A stretch of DNA of 34,547 bases from Planctomycetaceae bacterium (GTDB taxonomy: Bacteria > Planctomycetota > Planctomycetia > Pirellulales > Lacipirellulaceae): positions 1 through 34,547 of the forward strand of contig PATG01000104.1 of NCBI GenBank assembly GCA_002713555.1, read 5' to 3'. A program made the position numbers and the translations under genes. The notes beneath the pieces were generated by a model that was not told the DNA's origin, ran no database searches, and saw only the letters and a program-made list of their open reading frames with translations. Of this stretch, positions 23,935-32,920 are shown piece after piece (the first letter of the stretch is position 1; every line of letters begins with the position of its first letter).

Positions 23935-26769
23935 ATGAAAACCGACGAACTACGTGAAAAATATCTCGCCTTTTATGAGTCTAAGGGACATAGTCGCCAG
24001 CCTAGTGATGTGCTGGTACCTACCTGGGATCCCAGTGTGCTGTTTACGCCAGCGGGCATGAATCAGTTCAAAGACCATTTCCTGGGTAAAGTTAAGCTGG
24101 ATTTCACACGTGCGACTACATGTCAGAAATGTTTGCGCACGGGAGATATTGATAATGTTGGGCGCACTGCATACCACCACACTTTTTTCGAGATGCTGGG
24201 CAATTTTTCTTTTGGCGACTACTTCAAACGAGAAGCGATCCAGTGGGCCTGGGAATTTTTAACCGATAACAAATGGTTGGGATTGGATCCTGAGCGACTG
24301 AGTGTGACGGTGTATAAAGACGATCAAGAAGCTGCCGACATCTGGTCCTCCGATATCAAGCTTCCGTCAGCGCGCATTGAGTTGATGGAAGAAGACGAGA
24401 ATTTTTGGCCTGCCAGTGCTCCCAGCCTGGGGCCCGATGGAGTATGCGGGCCTTGTAGTGAGATTTATTACCATCCGGATCAAGGTAAATCGGTAGAGAT
24501 TTGGAATCTGGTATTTACGCAATTCAATCGGGTTGGAGACCCTCCGGATAACTTGCGGCCATTGCCATCGCAAAATATAGATACAGGAATGGGGCTAGAG
24601 CGTACTGCAGCGACACTGCAAGGCGAGTCAACCAATTATCACATTGACAATTTGTTCCCGATTGTTAAAGCGGCGGCAGAAGTTTGTGGCGTTCAATACG
24701 AAATGAATAGCGAATCTGGCCGTCGCTGCCGACGAATCACAGATCACATACGCGCTTGTACTTTTGCGGTTCATGAAAACGTCTATCCGGGAGCCAATAA
24801 AGAAAAGTATGTGGTGAAACGTTTGCTGCGTAGGGCGGTTCTTGATGGACATCAAATGGGTCTGCGCGAACCCTTCTTGCACCAACTTGTGCCCAAAGTG
24901 GTAGAAATGATGAGTGGTCCCTACCCGGAACTCACAGAAACAACAGAGCGTGTGGCAAGTGTGATTCAAAAAGAAGAAGCGAATTTCTTTAGTACCATCG
25001 ACGACGGACTGAGTCGTATCGAGAATGTTTTTGATGAGATGCGAGTTAAGGATCGTGTAAAAGTTGAAGGCGCAGTAGCAGCAGAGCTGTATCAGACTTA
25101 TGGAGTTCCACCCGAACTTTTCGAAGCCTTGGCAGCGGAGCACAATCTGGCATTCGATTGGGATGGCTATACTCAGGCCATGGAGGTCCATGGCGAGGTG
25201 TCGGGTAAAGTGCAGCACGCGGTGATGGGCGCCAAAGGCCCCATTGATTCATTAAAGCACGCACTCCACAGTACAGAATTCTTGGGCTACGAAACAACGC
25301 AATCTACTGTGGTGGTTAAAGGTATTGTCGCGGGTACAGCCCCTGATGATCGGCTTTGCGACAAGTTGCAGGAGCAAGGCCAGGCGAACGAAGTACGCGT
25401 GGTGCTCGACCGTACGCCCTTTTATGGTGAGAGTGGCGGCCAGGTTGGTGATCATGGTCAACTGGAGGGCGATGGTTTTGTATTTGAGGTAACAGACACC
25501 CAAAAAGATGGTCAGCTTTTTATCCATTATGGCCATCTCAAGACAGGGATGATGCATGAGGGGGATTCGGTTGTGGCCAAAGTTGATGCTGAGCGACGCG
25601 ACGGCATCCGTCGTGCACACTCGGCAACACATATTTTGCACCATGCGCTGCAGAAGAACTTGGGTTCGCATGCTCAACAGCAAGGCTCAAAAGTCGATTC
25701 TGATTGGCTGCGGTTTGACTTTACCAATCTCAGTCCAGTAGACACCGATCAGTTGGCTCAGGTAAGTGAGGATGTTGCTAATCACATTTCTGCAGCAGAG
25801 CCGGTCTCATGGGAAGTACTGCCGTTGAATGAAGCCCGGAGTCAAGGTGCGATGATGCTCTTTGGTGAAAAGTATCCGGACCCGGTACGCATGGTCACTA
25901 TGGGCTCTTCTCCAGAAAGTGCATTCAGTAAGGAGCTTTGCGGAGGCACCCACTTGCAGAATACGCAAGAGATCGATGCTTTCGAAATACTTAGCGAAGA
26001 AGGAGTCGCCGCAGGCACACGTCGAATTACGGCTCTTACGGGTCCACGTGCCAAAGAATTTGCAGAACAGATCCATCAGGCTCTCAACGAAACGGCAGAA
26101 TTACTCAATTGCGACCTTGCAGTGGTCGTTGAGCATGTCAAAGCACTTCTTGCTGAGCAGCGTGAATTCAAAAAGCTATTGGTTTCTGGAGGTACGGCCA
26201 GTAGCAAAACGACCAGTCAACCATCTGGAAACAAGGGGCAGGATCTAACCGCGGCCCAGGCAAAAGCAATTTTGGCAGACACAGCCCTTTTACTTTCAAT
26301 TGCACCTCTTTCGGTTCCCCAAAGGGTTTCAGCTCTTCGGGAAGAGGTTGCCTCCTTGGGGCAAAAACTGGCTCAGAGAGCTGCAGCCGGCCCCATAACG
26401 GCAGATGGCTTGCTTGAGCAGGCAGAAACCATGGGATCCGCCACAGTCGTTATTGCTGAAGCGCCAACTGCCGAAGCCAACTTGATGCGCCAGCTAATCG
26501 ATCAAATACGAAAAAAATCGGGTAGCAGCGCGGTTTTGCTGGCCAGTTCGGAAGGCAACGACAAAGTTACTTTGGTAGCGGGCGTCTCTGAGGATTTGCA
26601 AGCAAAGGGGGCCCATGCTGGCAATTGGATTCGTCCTGTGGCACAAGTGCTGGGTGGGGGTGGCGGTGGTCGTGCTGACATGGCACAAGCTGGCGGAAAA
26701 AACCCGGCCAAACTGTCCGAAGCGCTCTCCGTAGCCAAAGAAACCATTCAAGACATGGTCCAGGAATAG
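23935..26769 (+). CDS. alaS: Alanyl-tRNA synthetase
   Basis: This 944-residue protein is a little longer than typical (about 875). The class II catalytic core is at the N-terminus: FTPAGMNQFKDHFLG, TTCQKCLRTGDIDNVGRT, HHTFFEMLGNFSFGDYF. The tRNA-recognition region follows. The editing domain carries HSATHILHHALQ and CGGTH. The C-terminal DHHA1-type domain ends with VLGGGGGGRADMAQAGG. An insertion of about 60-70 residues, rich in Ser, Thr and Gln (near residue 755-800), interrupts the linker before the C-terminal domain. The enzyme charges tRNA-Ala with alanine and edits Ser/Gly mischarging. ATG at 23935 matches the family start, with no obvious ribosome site. Confidence 0.98.
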   Translation: MKTDELREKYLAFYESKGHSRQPSDVLVPTWDPSVLFTPAGMNQFKDHFLGKVKLDFTRATTCQKCLRTGDIDNVGRTAYHHTFFEMLGNFSFGDYFKREAIQWAWEFLTDNKWLGLDPERLSVTVYKDDQEAADIWSSDIKLPSARIELMEEDENFWPASAPSLGPDGVCGPCSEIYYHPDQGKSVEIWNLVFTQFNRVGDPPDNLRPLPSQNIDTGMGLERTAATLQGESTNYHIDNLFPIVKAAAEVCGVQYEMNSESGRRCRRITDHIRACTFAVHENVYPGANKEKYVVKRLLRRAVLDGHQMGLREPFLHQLVPKVVEMMSGPYPELTETTERVASVIQKEEANFFSTIDDGLSRIENVFDEMRVKDRVKVEGAVAAELYQTYGVPPELFEALAAEHNLAFDWDGYTQAMEVHGEVSGKVQHAVMGAKGPIDSLKHALHSTEFLGYETTQSTVVVKGIVAGTAPDDRLCDKLQEQGQANEVRVVLDRTPFYGESGGQVGDHGQLEGDGFVFEVTDTQKDGQLFIHYGHLKTGMMHEGDSVVAKVDAERRDGIRRAHSATHILHHALQKNLGSHAQQQGSKVDSDWLRFDFTNLSPVDTDQLAQVSEDVANHISAAEPVSWEVLPLNEARSQGAMMLFGEKYPDPVRMVTMGSSPESAFSKELCGGTHLQNTQEIDAFEILSEEGVAAGTRRITALTGPRAKEFAEQIHQALNETAELLNCDLAVVVEHVKALLAEQREFKKLLVSGGTASSKTTSQPSGNKGQDLTAAQAKAILADTALLLSIAPLSVPQRVSALREEVASLGQKLAQRAAAGPITADGLLEQAETMGSATVVIAEAPTAEANLMRQLIDQIRKKSGSSAVLLASSEGNDKVTLVAGVSEDLQAKGAHAGNWIRPVAQVLGGGGGGRADMAQAGGKNPAKLSEALSVAKETIQDMVQE

Positions 26770-27103
26770 ACTAGCACAAACCTGGATATTGCCTTGTAGC
26801 TTTGGCACTCGACTCCAAGCAACATGCCAATGCCTTCTGGGTGCAAGCCCCATACGTGCCATATAGGGAGGGGCCTTTTTAGAAACTCTGTGACCGCTGG
26901 CAACTCGATCGGAGGGTGCAGACCTCCTGGGCAATTGGCGTAAAGCGGGTGAGTTTCGAACAGATTTAGATTTGTTACGTAGAAATGCAGGTGGAGACTT
27001 CGCTTGTTGTTTTTGAGTGAGCGGGTTTAGAATGCTAGTAGTGGGGAGTGAGTTGCATCAGATTTCATAGGCAACTACTTTTTTGGGAACTGGAGTCCAA
27101 ACC
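26770..27103. other. 334-bp spacer between alaS and the STAS gene
   Basis: No gene is seen. TTGGCA near 26802 and TGCCAA near 26826 form a 6-bp stem with a long loop that may be the alaS 3' structure. The promoter candidate for the STAS gene is annotated separately. Confidence 0.4.
27004..27033 (+). promoter_or_regulatory. Promoter candidate for the STAS gene
   Basis: TTGTTG (27004-27009) and TAGAAT (27028-27033) are 18 bases apart. Predicted transcription start is near 27040, about 64 bases before the ATG. It is an ordinary sigma70-like arrangement judged by eye. Confidence 0.4.
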
Positions 27104-27475
27104 ATGACAAAGCTACGTGATATTGCAGAATTGGAGATTGTAGACAGGGGCCCCGGTTGGTTATTTGTGAGACTCCATCCAGACCACGAGCAGATGAACG
27201 ATCTTGCTGATCGTTTGTGGACCCTGATGAACAAACACTTTATTCATCGTTTGGTTCTCGAGATGGACGAAGTCGTTTTTCTTCCCAGCCAATTGATAGG
27301 TCAATTGGTCATGTTACAGAAACGCGTTTTGCAACACGAAGGATCCCTCCGTCTCTGCGGCCTCTCTCCTTCTTGTGTCGATGCGCTGCATGTCTGCCGA
27401 TTGGATCAGGCCATGCCAAACTTTGCCTGCCGTGAAGATGCAGTAAGAGGATACAATGCAGCTAAGCCGAGGTGA
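27104..27475 (+). CDS. STAS-domain protein (anti-sigma factor antagonist-like)
   Basis: This is a 123-residue protein starting at the ATG at 27104 with GGAG upstream; an in-frame TTG at 27083 is less likely. The STAS fold is recognised from LEIVDRGPGWLFVRLHP, HRLVLEMDEVVFLPSQLIGQLV and the final GSLRLCGLSPSCVDALHVCRL. In the typical family the segment reads DSSGL with a phosphorylatable Ser; here it is LPSQL, so Ser is kept but the Asp is Pro. The protein probably acts in a partner-switching regulatory chain. No kinase or phosphatase partner is adjacent. Confidence 0.8.
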   Translation: MTKLRDIAELEIVDRGPGWLFVRLHPDHEQMNDLADRLWTLMNKHFIHRLVLEMDEVVFLPSQLIGQLVMLQKRVLQHEGSLRLCGLSPSCVDALHVCRLDQAMPNFACREDAVRGYNAAKPR

Positions 27476-27541
27476 GTCGGCAGTGAAAAACGTTCTTCAA
27501 CGCGCAGTCAGAAGTAGCATGAATCTTCTCGTCACTTCTCC

Positions 27542-29056
27542 CTACATCAAGCAGGTCTTTTGAAGATCTCGCATCAACTGGAGTGTGGGCTTGGCCTGAT
27601 CGGCGCTGTCGAATAGCCCAGCGTGTGGGAATTCATGCGGTAGACTATCGGTGAGCTGGTTCCAGAGGATTACCTGAACGGTACTGCGAGCTAGTAAGAG
27701 GGGTAATACTTCAGCGGCCCATCGATACTGCGCATCAAAATTGTTGGCATCTTTGCCAGAGGCATTGGACGGAGACTCCACCTGGCCAAATGCCAGGTCG
27801 GCTTCGATGTGTTTGCTGGCTTGTTCGTCAATTGTAGAAACACTAGCTGTAGACAAGTGGATCATGAGAGGTAAACCCCAGACACTCCACTGATCAAGCA
27901 TGCGTCCCAACTCAAAGGCAGGTCTGTGGCTGCTGCCATTTGGGTGGAAACCGGCGTTGATTTCCAGGCCAAAACCAGACACTCCTAGATCGGCTCGCAC
28001 CAAAGCGTCGGCGTAGTGCAGGGGAGCTAGATCTTCGTCTTGGTGTACCAGATATTCTGCCCATGGTTGATCGAAAGAAACGGCGGTTGGGGTGCGGGGA
28101 TCGATTTGTCTTACGATTTCCAAGACTTGTGCTACCAAATACAAACGTTGCTCTTCTTCGAGTGAGAGCAACTCGCCCGTATTCACACGAGATGCCACTT
28201 GCCACAAATGCACACGTCCCGCATAACGGCTGACAACAGCGCGAACATGATCCATCATCAGTCGTACGAGGTTGTCAAAATCATCTTCCCACAACACCAA
28301 CCAGTCAGGTACACCCGAATCATCCATCCGCAACAAAGGGCCAGCCGTCACTTTGAGGCCTGCTTTTTGACACCAGGCCAGTTGCTCATCCGTTTGTTTC
28401 CAATCCCGTTTGCCCTCTTGTAATTCTATGGCACGCCATGCGACCGGTATCTGCACGATGTTACAGGCTTCAACAAGCTGCCTCCGTATTTTTACATCTG
28501 GAGTTTGCGGATTGAGCGCGACTCCCAGGAGCGTGGCAATTGGAGTTTGACGTTGGCGACCTGCAATTGCCTGTTCTGCATACATGGCCACTAGGGCTTG
28601 CGCTGTGCCAAATGCCATGGAGAGGGATCGGTTGGCTGCTGCTGTGGCGACCGCAGGATCTTGTTGCGAGGTGGCAGCTAACGCAAATGCTTGGGTTGCG
28701 GATCGCAATTGTTCTCGTAGCTCCTCGGGTGTTTCCAGTCCCAGGAGTTCCCAGATAAAGACTCGGTTTCGTAGTCGATGTATTAATCCACGAGCCAATT
28801 CCACTTCGAGTTGGTAGGGTTGCTCGCGTTCCATGAGTGTGGTCGTTGTCAGCACGTTCTGACCATGGCCATCGATTTGCCAGGGGACGTAAACACAGCC
28901 CGAGTCGCTAATCGCACGCTCCACGACCAAGTGATCGCCTTCCCAGCCAACGCGAGTCGACCAGGGAATCTCTTCGATGCCAGCTACATAGATGCGCTGC
29001 AGGCTTTCGGGCGCAATGCGGTCGCGGTCATGTAAGCGAAATCGCATCTGTCCCAT
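27542..29056 (-). CDS. GH10-like protein lacking both catalytic glutamates
   Basis: This is a 504-residue protein from the ATG at 29056, preceded by GGGAAG; upstream in-frame sequence to 29155 is not family-like. Residues 1-170 form a domain with an N-terminal MRFRLHDRDRI. From about 171 on there is a GH10 TIM-barrel pattern: TPIATLLGVALNPQTPD, VPDWL, VHLWQVASRVN at 282-292, GFGLEINAG, LPLMIHLSTAS at 395-405 and VILWNQLTDSLPH...LFDSADQAKPTL. The general acid/base of GH10 (WDVVNE) aligns with WQVASR, Glu replaced by Arg290. The nucleophile of TELD aligns with IHLS, Glu replaced by His400. The protein is likely non-hydrolytic, perhaps carbohydrate binding. No signal peptide is seen, so it is cytosolic by prediction. 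Confidence 0.75.
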   Translation of the reverse strand: MGQMRFRLHDRDRIAPESLQRIYVAGIEEIPWSTRVGWEGDHLVVERAISDSGCVYVPWQIDGHGQNVLTTTTLMEREQPYQLEVELARGLIHRLRNRVFIWELLGLETPEELREQLRSATQAFALAATSQQDPAVATAAANRSLSMAFGTAQALVAMYAEQAIAGRQRQTPIATLLGVALNPQTPDVKIRRQLVEACNIVQIPVAWRAIELQEGKRDWKQTDEQLAWCQKAGLKVTAGPLLRMDDSGVPDWLVLWEDDFDNLVRLMMDHVRAVVSRYAGRVHLWQVASRVNTGELLSLEEEQRLYLVAQVLEIVRQIDPRTPTAVSFDQPWAEYLVHQDEDLAPLHYADALVRADLGVSGFGLEINAGFHPNGSSHRPAFELGRMLDQWSVWGLPLMIHLSTASVSTIDEQASKHIEADLAFGQVESPSNASGKDANNFDAQYRWAAEVLPLLLARSTVQVILWNQLTDSLPHEFPHAGLFDSADQAKPTLQLMRDLQKTCLM

Positions 29057-29258
29057 TGTGCACTTCCCAGTGTTAAGGCAGAGTTTCAAATAATTCGTAG
29101 CACTTAGGCGGATAATGTCTGTCGTGTGCGAGTCTGATTTCCGCCAGTTTACCAATAATTTGCTCCTGGCGGGATGCCTTTATGCAGAGGACCCACTAGA
29201 AGCCGCGGATCTTTTATCGATCTCTATCGACCCACTCCCCACCCTCCCCTTTCCGCTG

Positions 29259-29264
29259 TATACT
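29259..29264 (+). promoter_or_regulatory. -10 element for purC
   Basis: TATACT, a five-of-six match to consensus, lies 39 bases upstream of the purC ATG. The region upstream is C-rich and offers no recognisable -35 element. Confidence 0.4.
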
Positions 29265-29302
29265 GGTCACTACGGACAACCGTTAGACACATTCAATTAA
29301 AA

Positions 29303-30196
29303 ATGCTCAGCACTCCGCTCTTAGAAACAAACCTCTCTCAATTTCCCTTACAGCGGGGCAAAGTCCGCGACGTATACGATCTGGGTGACCAGCTTTTGAT
29401 CGTGAGTAGTGATCGTATCAGTGCCTTCGACTGGGTTTTGCCTACGGGTATTCCTGATAAGGGTCGCGTGTTAACTCAGGTCAGTAATTTCTGGTTTGAT
29501 TTTCTTGGCGAACCCGATCACCTGCTTTTAACCGACGTAAAAGACTTTGATTTACCGTCAGAAATTGATCTTGAGGTATTGGCTGGACGGGCAGTACTCG
29601 TGCGGAAAACAGAAGTGGTTCCCATCGAGTGTGTTGTACGTGGCTATTTAGCCGGTTCTGGTTGGAAGGAATATCAAGAGTCGGGCAAGGTTTGTGGCGT
29701 CCGTCTTCCGGCTGGCTTGCGGGAAAGTGACCGACTACCCGAACCAATTTTCACACCGGCCACCAAGGCAGAGATTGGCGACCACGATGAAAATATCTCA
29801 TTTGACGAAATGTGCCAGAGAGTGGATCCAGGTTTAGCTGAAGAACTACGTCGCCGGAGTATCATGATTTATGAACGGGGCGCTGAGCATGCAAATGCGA
29901 ATGGTATTTTGTTGGCAGACACCAAGTTTGAGTTTGGACAGATTGATGGCGAACTCATTCTGATCGACGAAGTGATGACACCCGACAGTTCTCGATTTTG
30001 GCCTGCCGACGAGTACGAGCCAGGACGCAGCCAGTCCTCTTTCGATAAGCAATTTGTCCGTGATTGGTTGTCGCAAAGTGGCTGGGATAAGAACAGCAAT
30101 CCTCCCATGCTGCCACCCGACGTCGTGGCAGGTACCCGAGCAAAATATGTGGAGGCATGTGAACGACTGACTGGGTCCCAGTTTGCCTGGAAGTAG
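29303..30196 (+). CDS. purC: Phosphoribosylaminoimidazole-succinocarboxamide synthase (SAICAR synthetase)
   Basis: This is a 297-residue protein starting at the ATG at 29303. A longer frame to 29174 exists but is not family-like. Conserved stretches are [70 protein letters not shown] and [17 protein letters not shown]. The enzyme joins aspartate to CAIR using ATP in the eighth step of de novo purine synthesis, in the cytosol. Length fits the larger (approximately 300-residue) PurC type. It is divergent from the GH10-like gene, and no other pur genes are nearby. Confidence 0.97.
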   Translation: MLSTPLLETNLSQFPLQRGKVRDVYDLGDQLLIVSSDRISAFDWVLPTGIPDKGRVLTQVSNFWFDFLGEPDHLLLTDVKDFDLPSEIDLEVLAGRAVLVRKTEVVPIECVVRGYLAGSGWKEYQESGKVCGVRLPAGLRESDRLPEPIFTPATKAEIGDHDENISFDEMCQRVDPGLAEELRRRSIMIYERGAEHANANGILLADTKFEFGQIDGELILIDEVMTPDSSRFWPADEYEPGRSQSSFDKQFVRDWLSQSGWDKNSNPPMLPPDVVAGTRAKYVEACERLTGSQFAWK

Positions 30197-30272
30197 CCTG
30201 CAGGAACTTCCCGGTTAGGAGAACCACAGGTCGTGCAAGAGTGTCTGGGTTCCCTTGCAGTGTGGTTATTTC

Positions 30273-31208
30273 TTATTGCTGATCCCAAAGCTTGTAGGGA
30301 TCGTCGAATCGCTGTAGTTCTGAGACTAATAATGCTTCAATCTCACGACGTTTTTGTTGGAAACGAGGATCTTCTGCGAGATTACGTTCGTGTGCCTGAG
30401 GGTTATTGCCCGTTTTTGCGATGACTTCTGGCGCGTGGTGTTCACGTAAAAGTTCCTGTGGATTCTCCCGCAGATTAAAGAGTTGTGTTTCGCGGACACT
30501 CCCCTCCAAGACATCGTACTTAATTAATTTTCAACCATCTTGCTTGACAGTGCGGATGCCAGGCTTGGTTCCGCCAGCATAGACACCGTTTAATTCGTTA
30601 CGTACGCGCTCTTTTTCCCTTCCGGGTTTGATCGGAAACTTTTACCTTCAACCGAATCAGGGACTTCGATGCTTGCCAGGTCGCAAAGGGTCGGCAGAAT
30701 GTCCTTCCGCTTTCGACATGACCATCTCGACACGTTTTGTCGTACCGTATCTGGAAAAGCTTGTTGGCGGCATCAAAAGAGTCGCCTATTTTGCAGGGCC
30801 GAAAAGTGTCATAACCGGCCGCATTGAATAGCGCGGGCATGCTTTGTCGAGCCACTTTCGTATTTTTTACCGAAATTTTTTTCCACTTTTTTGGTTTGGC
30901 AAGTGCCAAACAGTCCGTCCCGTCATGATCATAGTGCGTGAAGGCAGGCATACGGCACCCGACTAGGAACCCATGTGATGGGCATCTGTCAGATGCATGC
31001 CCTGTTGAGCAATGCGATCAATATTGAGCGTATGGCAATATTGGTCTCCATACACGTCGAGAGATTCAACCGCCTGATCGTCAATCAGGATAAACAGAAT
31101 GTTAGGACGATTGTCAGTCAGCGCTAGAGGTGAGAAAAACAACAGGGCAGTAAGAAAAAAGAGGAGGATTTGTGCAAAATTCATGAGCTTATCTAGAATC
31201 GATCTCAT
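30273..31208 (-). pseudogene. Decayed type I (formylglycine) sulfatase gene
   Basis: The start (31208, or ATG at 31184) encodes a signal peptide and PNILFILIDDQAVESLDVYGD with NIDRIAQQGMHLTDAHHMGS, the normal sulfatase beginning. Next comes TAG at 30963-30965 in place of the Trp of GSWSGAVC, and the frame continues SGAVCLPSRTMIMTG, including the CxPSR active-site motif. Further fragments in other frames read KKISVKNTKVARQSMPALF, DILPTLCDLASIEVPDSVEG, and RTVKQDG-stop-KLIKYDV. There the Trp is TGA at 30531-30533. The C-terminus (LFNLRENPQELL) stops at 30273. At 936 bases it is about two thirds of normal. It has two nonsense codons, at least two frameshifts and an internal deletion, so it is not functional. 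Confidence 0.9.
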
Positions 31209-31690
31209 AGCAAACTGGTAGCTAGCGGAATAAACATGGGGTATGAGAGCTCGGTTAATCTAAGAGACATCCGTTTCTTTCGCTAGCATCTTAGTGCGCC
31301 GTAGCGAGTGGCTCTAAAACCAGTTTTGCACCGCATGGTACTAGACCGGATACTTTATACGTTCCTACTCCAGTATCCCAAGACTACGAATGTCCGGAGG
31401 TCGTTGTCCAGCCCCACGTGTGTCCCCATGATAGCAATATGCGTAACTGCCTATCCTTCCACGGTTCGCCATTGTAGAATGGATACTTGTTTCGCCTTGC
31501 GGCAGAGACGGATGGACTCTAGTCTTTTGCCGTCATTTTCTCACGACCTGGTCGTCTGGATTCGAGCAAAGCACCTGCTACGAATCTGCGCACGGTAGTT
31601 CTCAGGCTGTATGCGAGGATGATCTAGAATTCAGGTGAACCATTATTGTAAGTTGCCGATACACTTTCTCTTTCGAATAGTGCCGTAAAC
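31209..31690. other. 482-bp spacer with a relic of the palindromic element
   Basis: No credible gene was found. The left-end relic at 31341-31382 is annotated separately. TTGCCG...AATAGT with a 17-base spacer at 31653-31681 is a weak promoter candidate for aroC. TAGAAT at 31625-31630 is another -10-like box. Confidence 0.4.
31341..31382. repeat. Truncated copy of the palindromic element's left end
   Basis: By eye, 36 of 42 bases match 13461-13502 (CTAGNCCGGATANTTNATAC... then GTTCCTACTCC). The similarity stops after that, so the matching arm and right end are missing. It lies between the sulfatase remnant and aroC. Confidence 0.6.
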
Positions 31691-32830
31691 ATGCTCCGTT
31701 ATTGGACTGCTGGTGAGTCGCATGGCAAAACCTTGTTGGCGTTAGTCGACGGGTTTCCTGCGGGTGTCGCTGTGGATACTGACCCGATCGATGTTGAATT
31801 GAAACGCCGTCAAGGTGGCTACGGTCGCGGAGGTCGGCAGCGGATAGAGACGGACAAGGTCGATGTGCGTAGCGGTATCTGGAAGGGTGTTACCCTGGGG
31901 AGCCCAATCGCTTTAGAGGTTGTGAATCGCGATTACAAACTTGAACGGCTGGAGGACTTGCCCAGGCCGCGCCCTGGTCACGGCGATCTCACAGGCGCTA
32001 TGAAATATCTGGGTAGTATTCGGGGTATTTTGGAACGCGCTTCGGCTCGTGAAACGGCTGTGCGTGTGGCTGCAGGAGCCCTTACCAAACAATTGCTGGC
32101 AGCATTTGATATCAGTGTGTTTGGCTATGTGTTGGAAGTGGGATCCGAACGTATCGAACCCGTTGATGGATCTCTCGAGGAGCTGAGGGCGATTCGGGAT
32201 AAGAGTGAGTTGTATGGATTGAATCTTGATCGCGATTCGGCCATCAAAGAACTCATCGATCGTGCTGGTAAAGACGGCGATACTTTAGGTGGTATTGTTG
32301 AAGTACGAGTAGACGGCTGTCCCTTTGGACTGGGAACGCATGCCCAGTGGGATCAAAAACTTGATGGCCGGCTAGCCCAGGCTGTCATGGCAGTGCAGGC
32401 AATCAAAGGAGTTGAAATCGGTCTTGGTTTCGAAGCAGCACGTCGCCTAGGATCGCAGGTACACGACCCAATCCATTTTGATAAAAGTAAGCAGCAGACT
32501 TCAACGCTTGGCTATGAGCGTACTACCAATAATGCGGGTGGCTTGGAAGCCGGCATGACCAATGGGCAACCTCTTGTAATACGCGCTGCCAAAAAGCCGA
32601 TCAGCACGCTTGCCAAGCCATTGGCATCCATCAATCTTGATACGAAAGAAGCCGAAGAAGCCAGCTATGAGCGCAGCGATGTGTGTGCTATTTCGGCAGC
32701 CAGTGTTATCGTCGAAAACGTAGTTGCGTTTGAGATAGCCCGTGCAGTGATCGACAAGTTCGGTGGTGATAGCCTTGTTGAGATGCAATCGCGGCATCAA
32801 GCCTTTTTAGAAATGGCAAGAGAGCGGTAA
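31691..32830 (+). CDS. aroC: Chorismate synthase
   Basis: This 379-residue protein fits the family (about 360-390). Signature stretches are GESHGKTLLALVDGFPAG at the N-terminus, RRQGGYGRGGRQRIETD, RPRPGHGDLTGAMKY, and the C-terminal block NNAGGLEAGMTNG with ERSDVCAISAASVIVE. The enzyme turns EPSP into chorismate using reduced FMN, the last common step of aromatic amino acid synthesis. ATG at 31691 is the family start. No other aro genes are adjacent. The downstream gene is a hypothetical protein 90 bases away, perhaps transcribed separately. Confidence 0.98.
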   Translation: MLRYWTAGESHGKTLLALVDGFPAGVAVDTDPIDVELKRRQGGYGRGGRQRIETDKVDVRSGIWKGVTLGSPIALEVVNRDYKLERLEDLPRPRPGHGDLTGAMKYLGSIRGILERASARETAVRVAAGALTKQLLAAFDISVFGYVLEVGSERIEPVDGSLEELRAIRDKSELYGLNLDRDSAIKELIDRAGKDGDTLGGIVEVRVDGCPFGLGTHAQWDQKLDGRLAQAVMAVQAIKGVEIGLGFEAARRLGSQVHDPIHFDKSKQQTSTLGYERTTNNAGGLEAGMTNGQPLVIRAAKKPISTLAKPLASINLDTKEAEEASYERSDVCAISAASVIVENVVAFEIARAVIDKFGGDSLVEMQSRHQAFLEMARER

Positions 32831-32920
32831 GTTGCCTGATGTGGGCAGTCACCCAGCACAACTTTGAACGACCGTAGTACCTGCAAACCCATACGCTCGT
32901 TTTAGAAATTCATTTCCAAC

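Noticed and set aside
31308..31598. 96-codon plus-strand frame before aroC
   Set aside because: It overlaps the repeat relic and shows no coherent domain; considered spurious.
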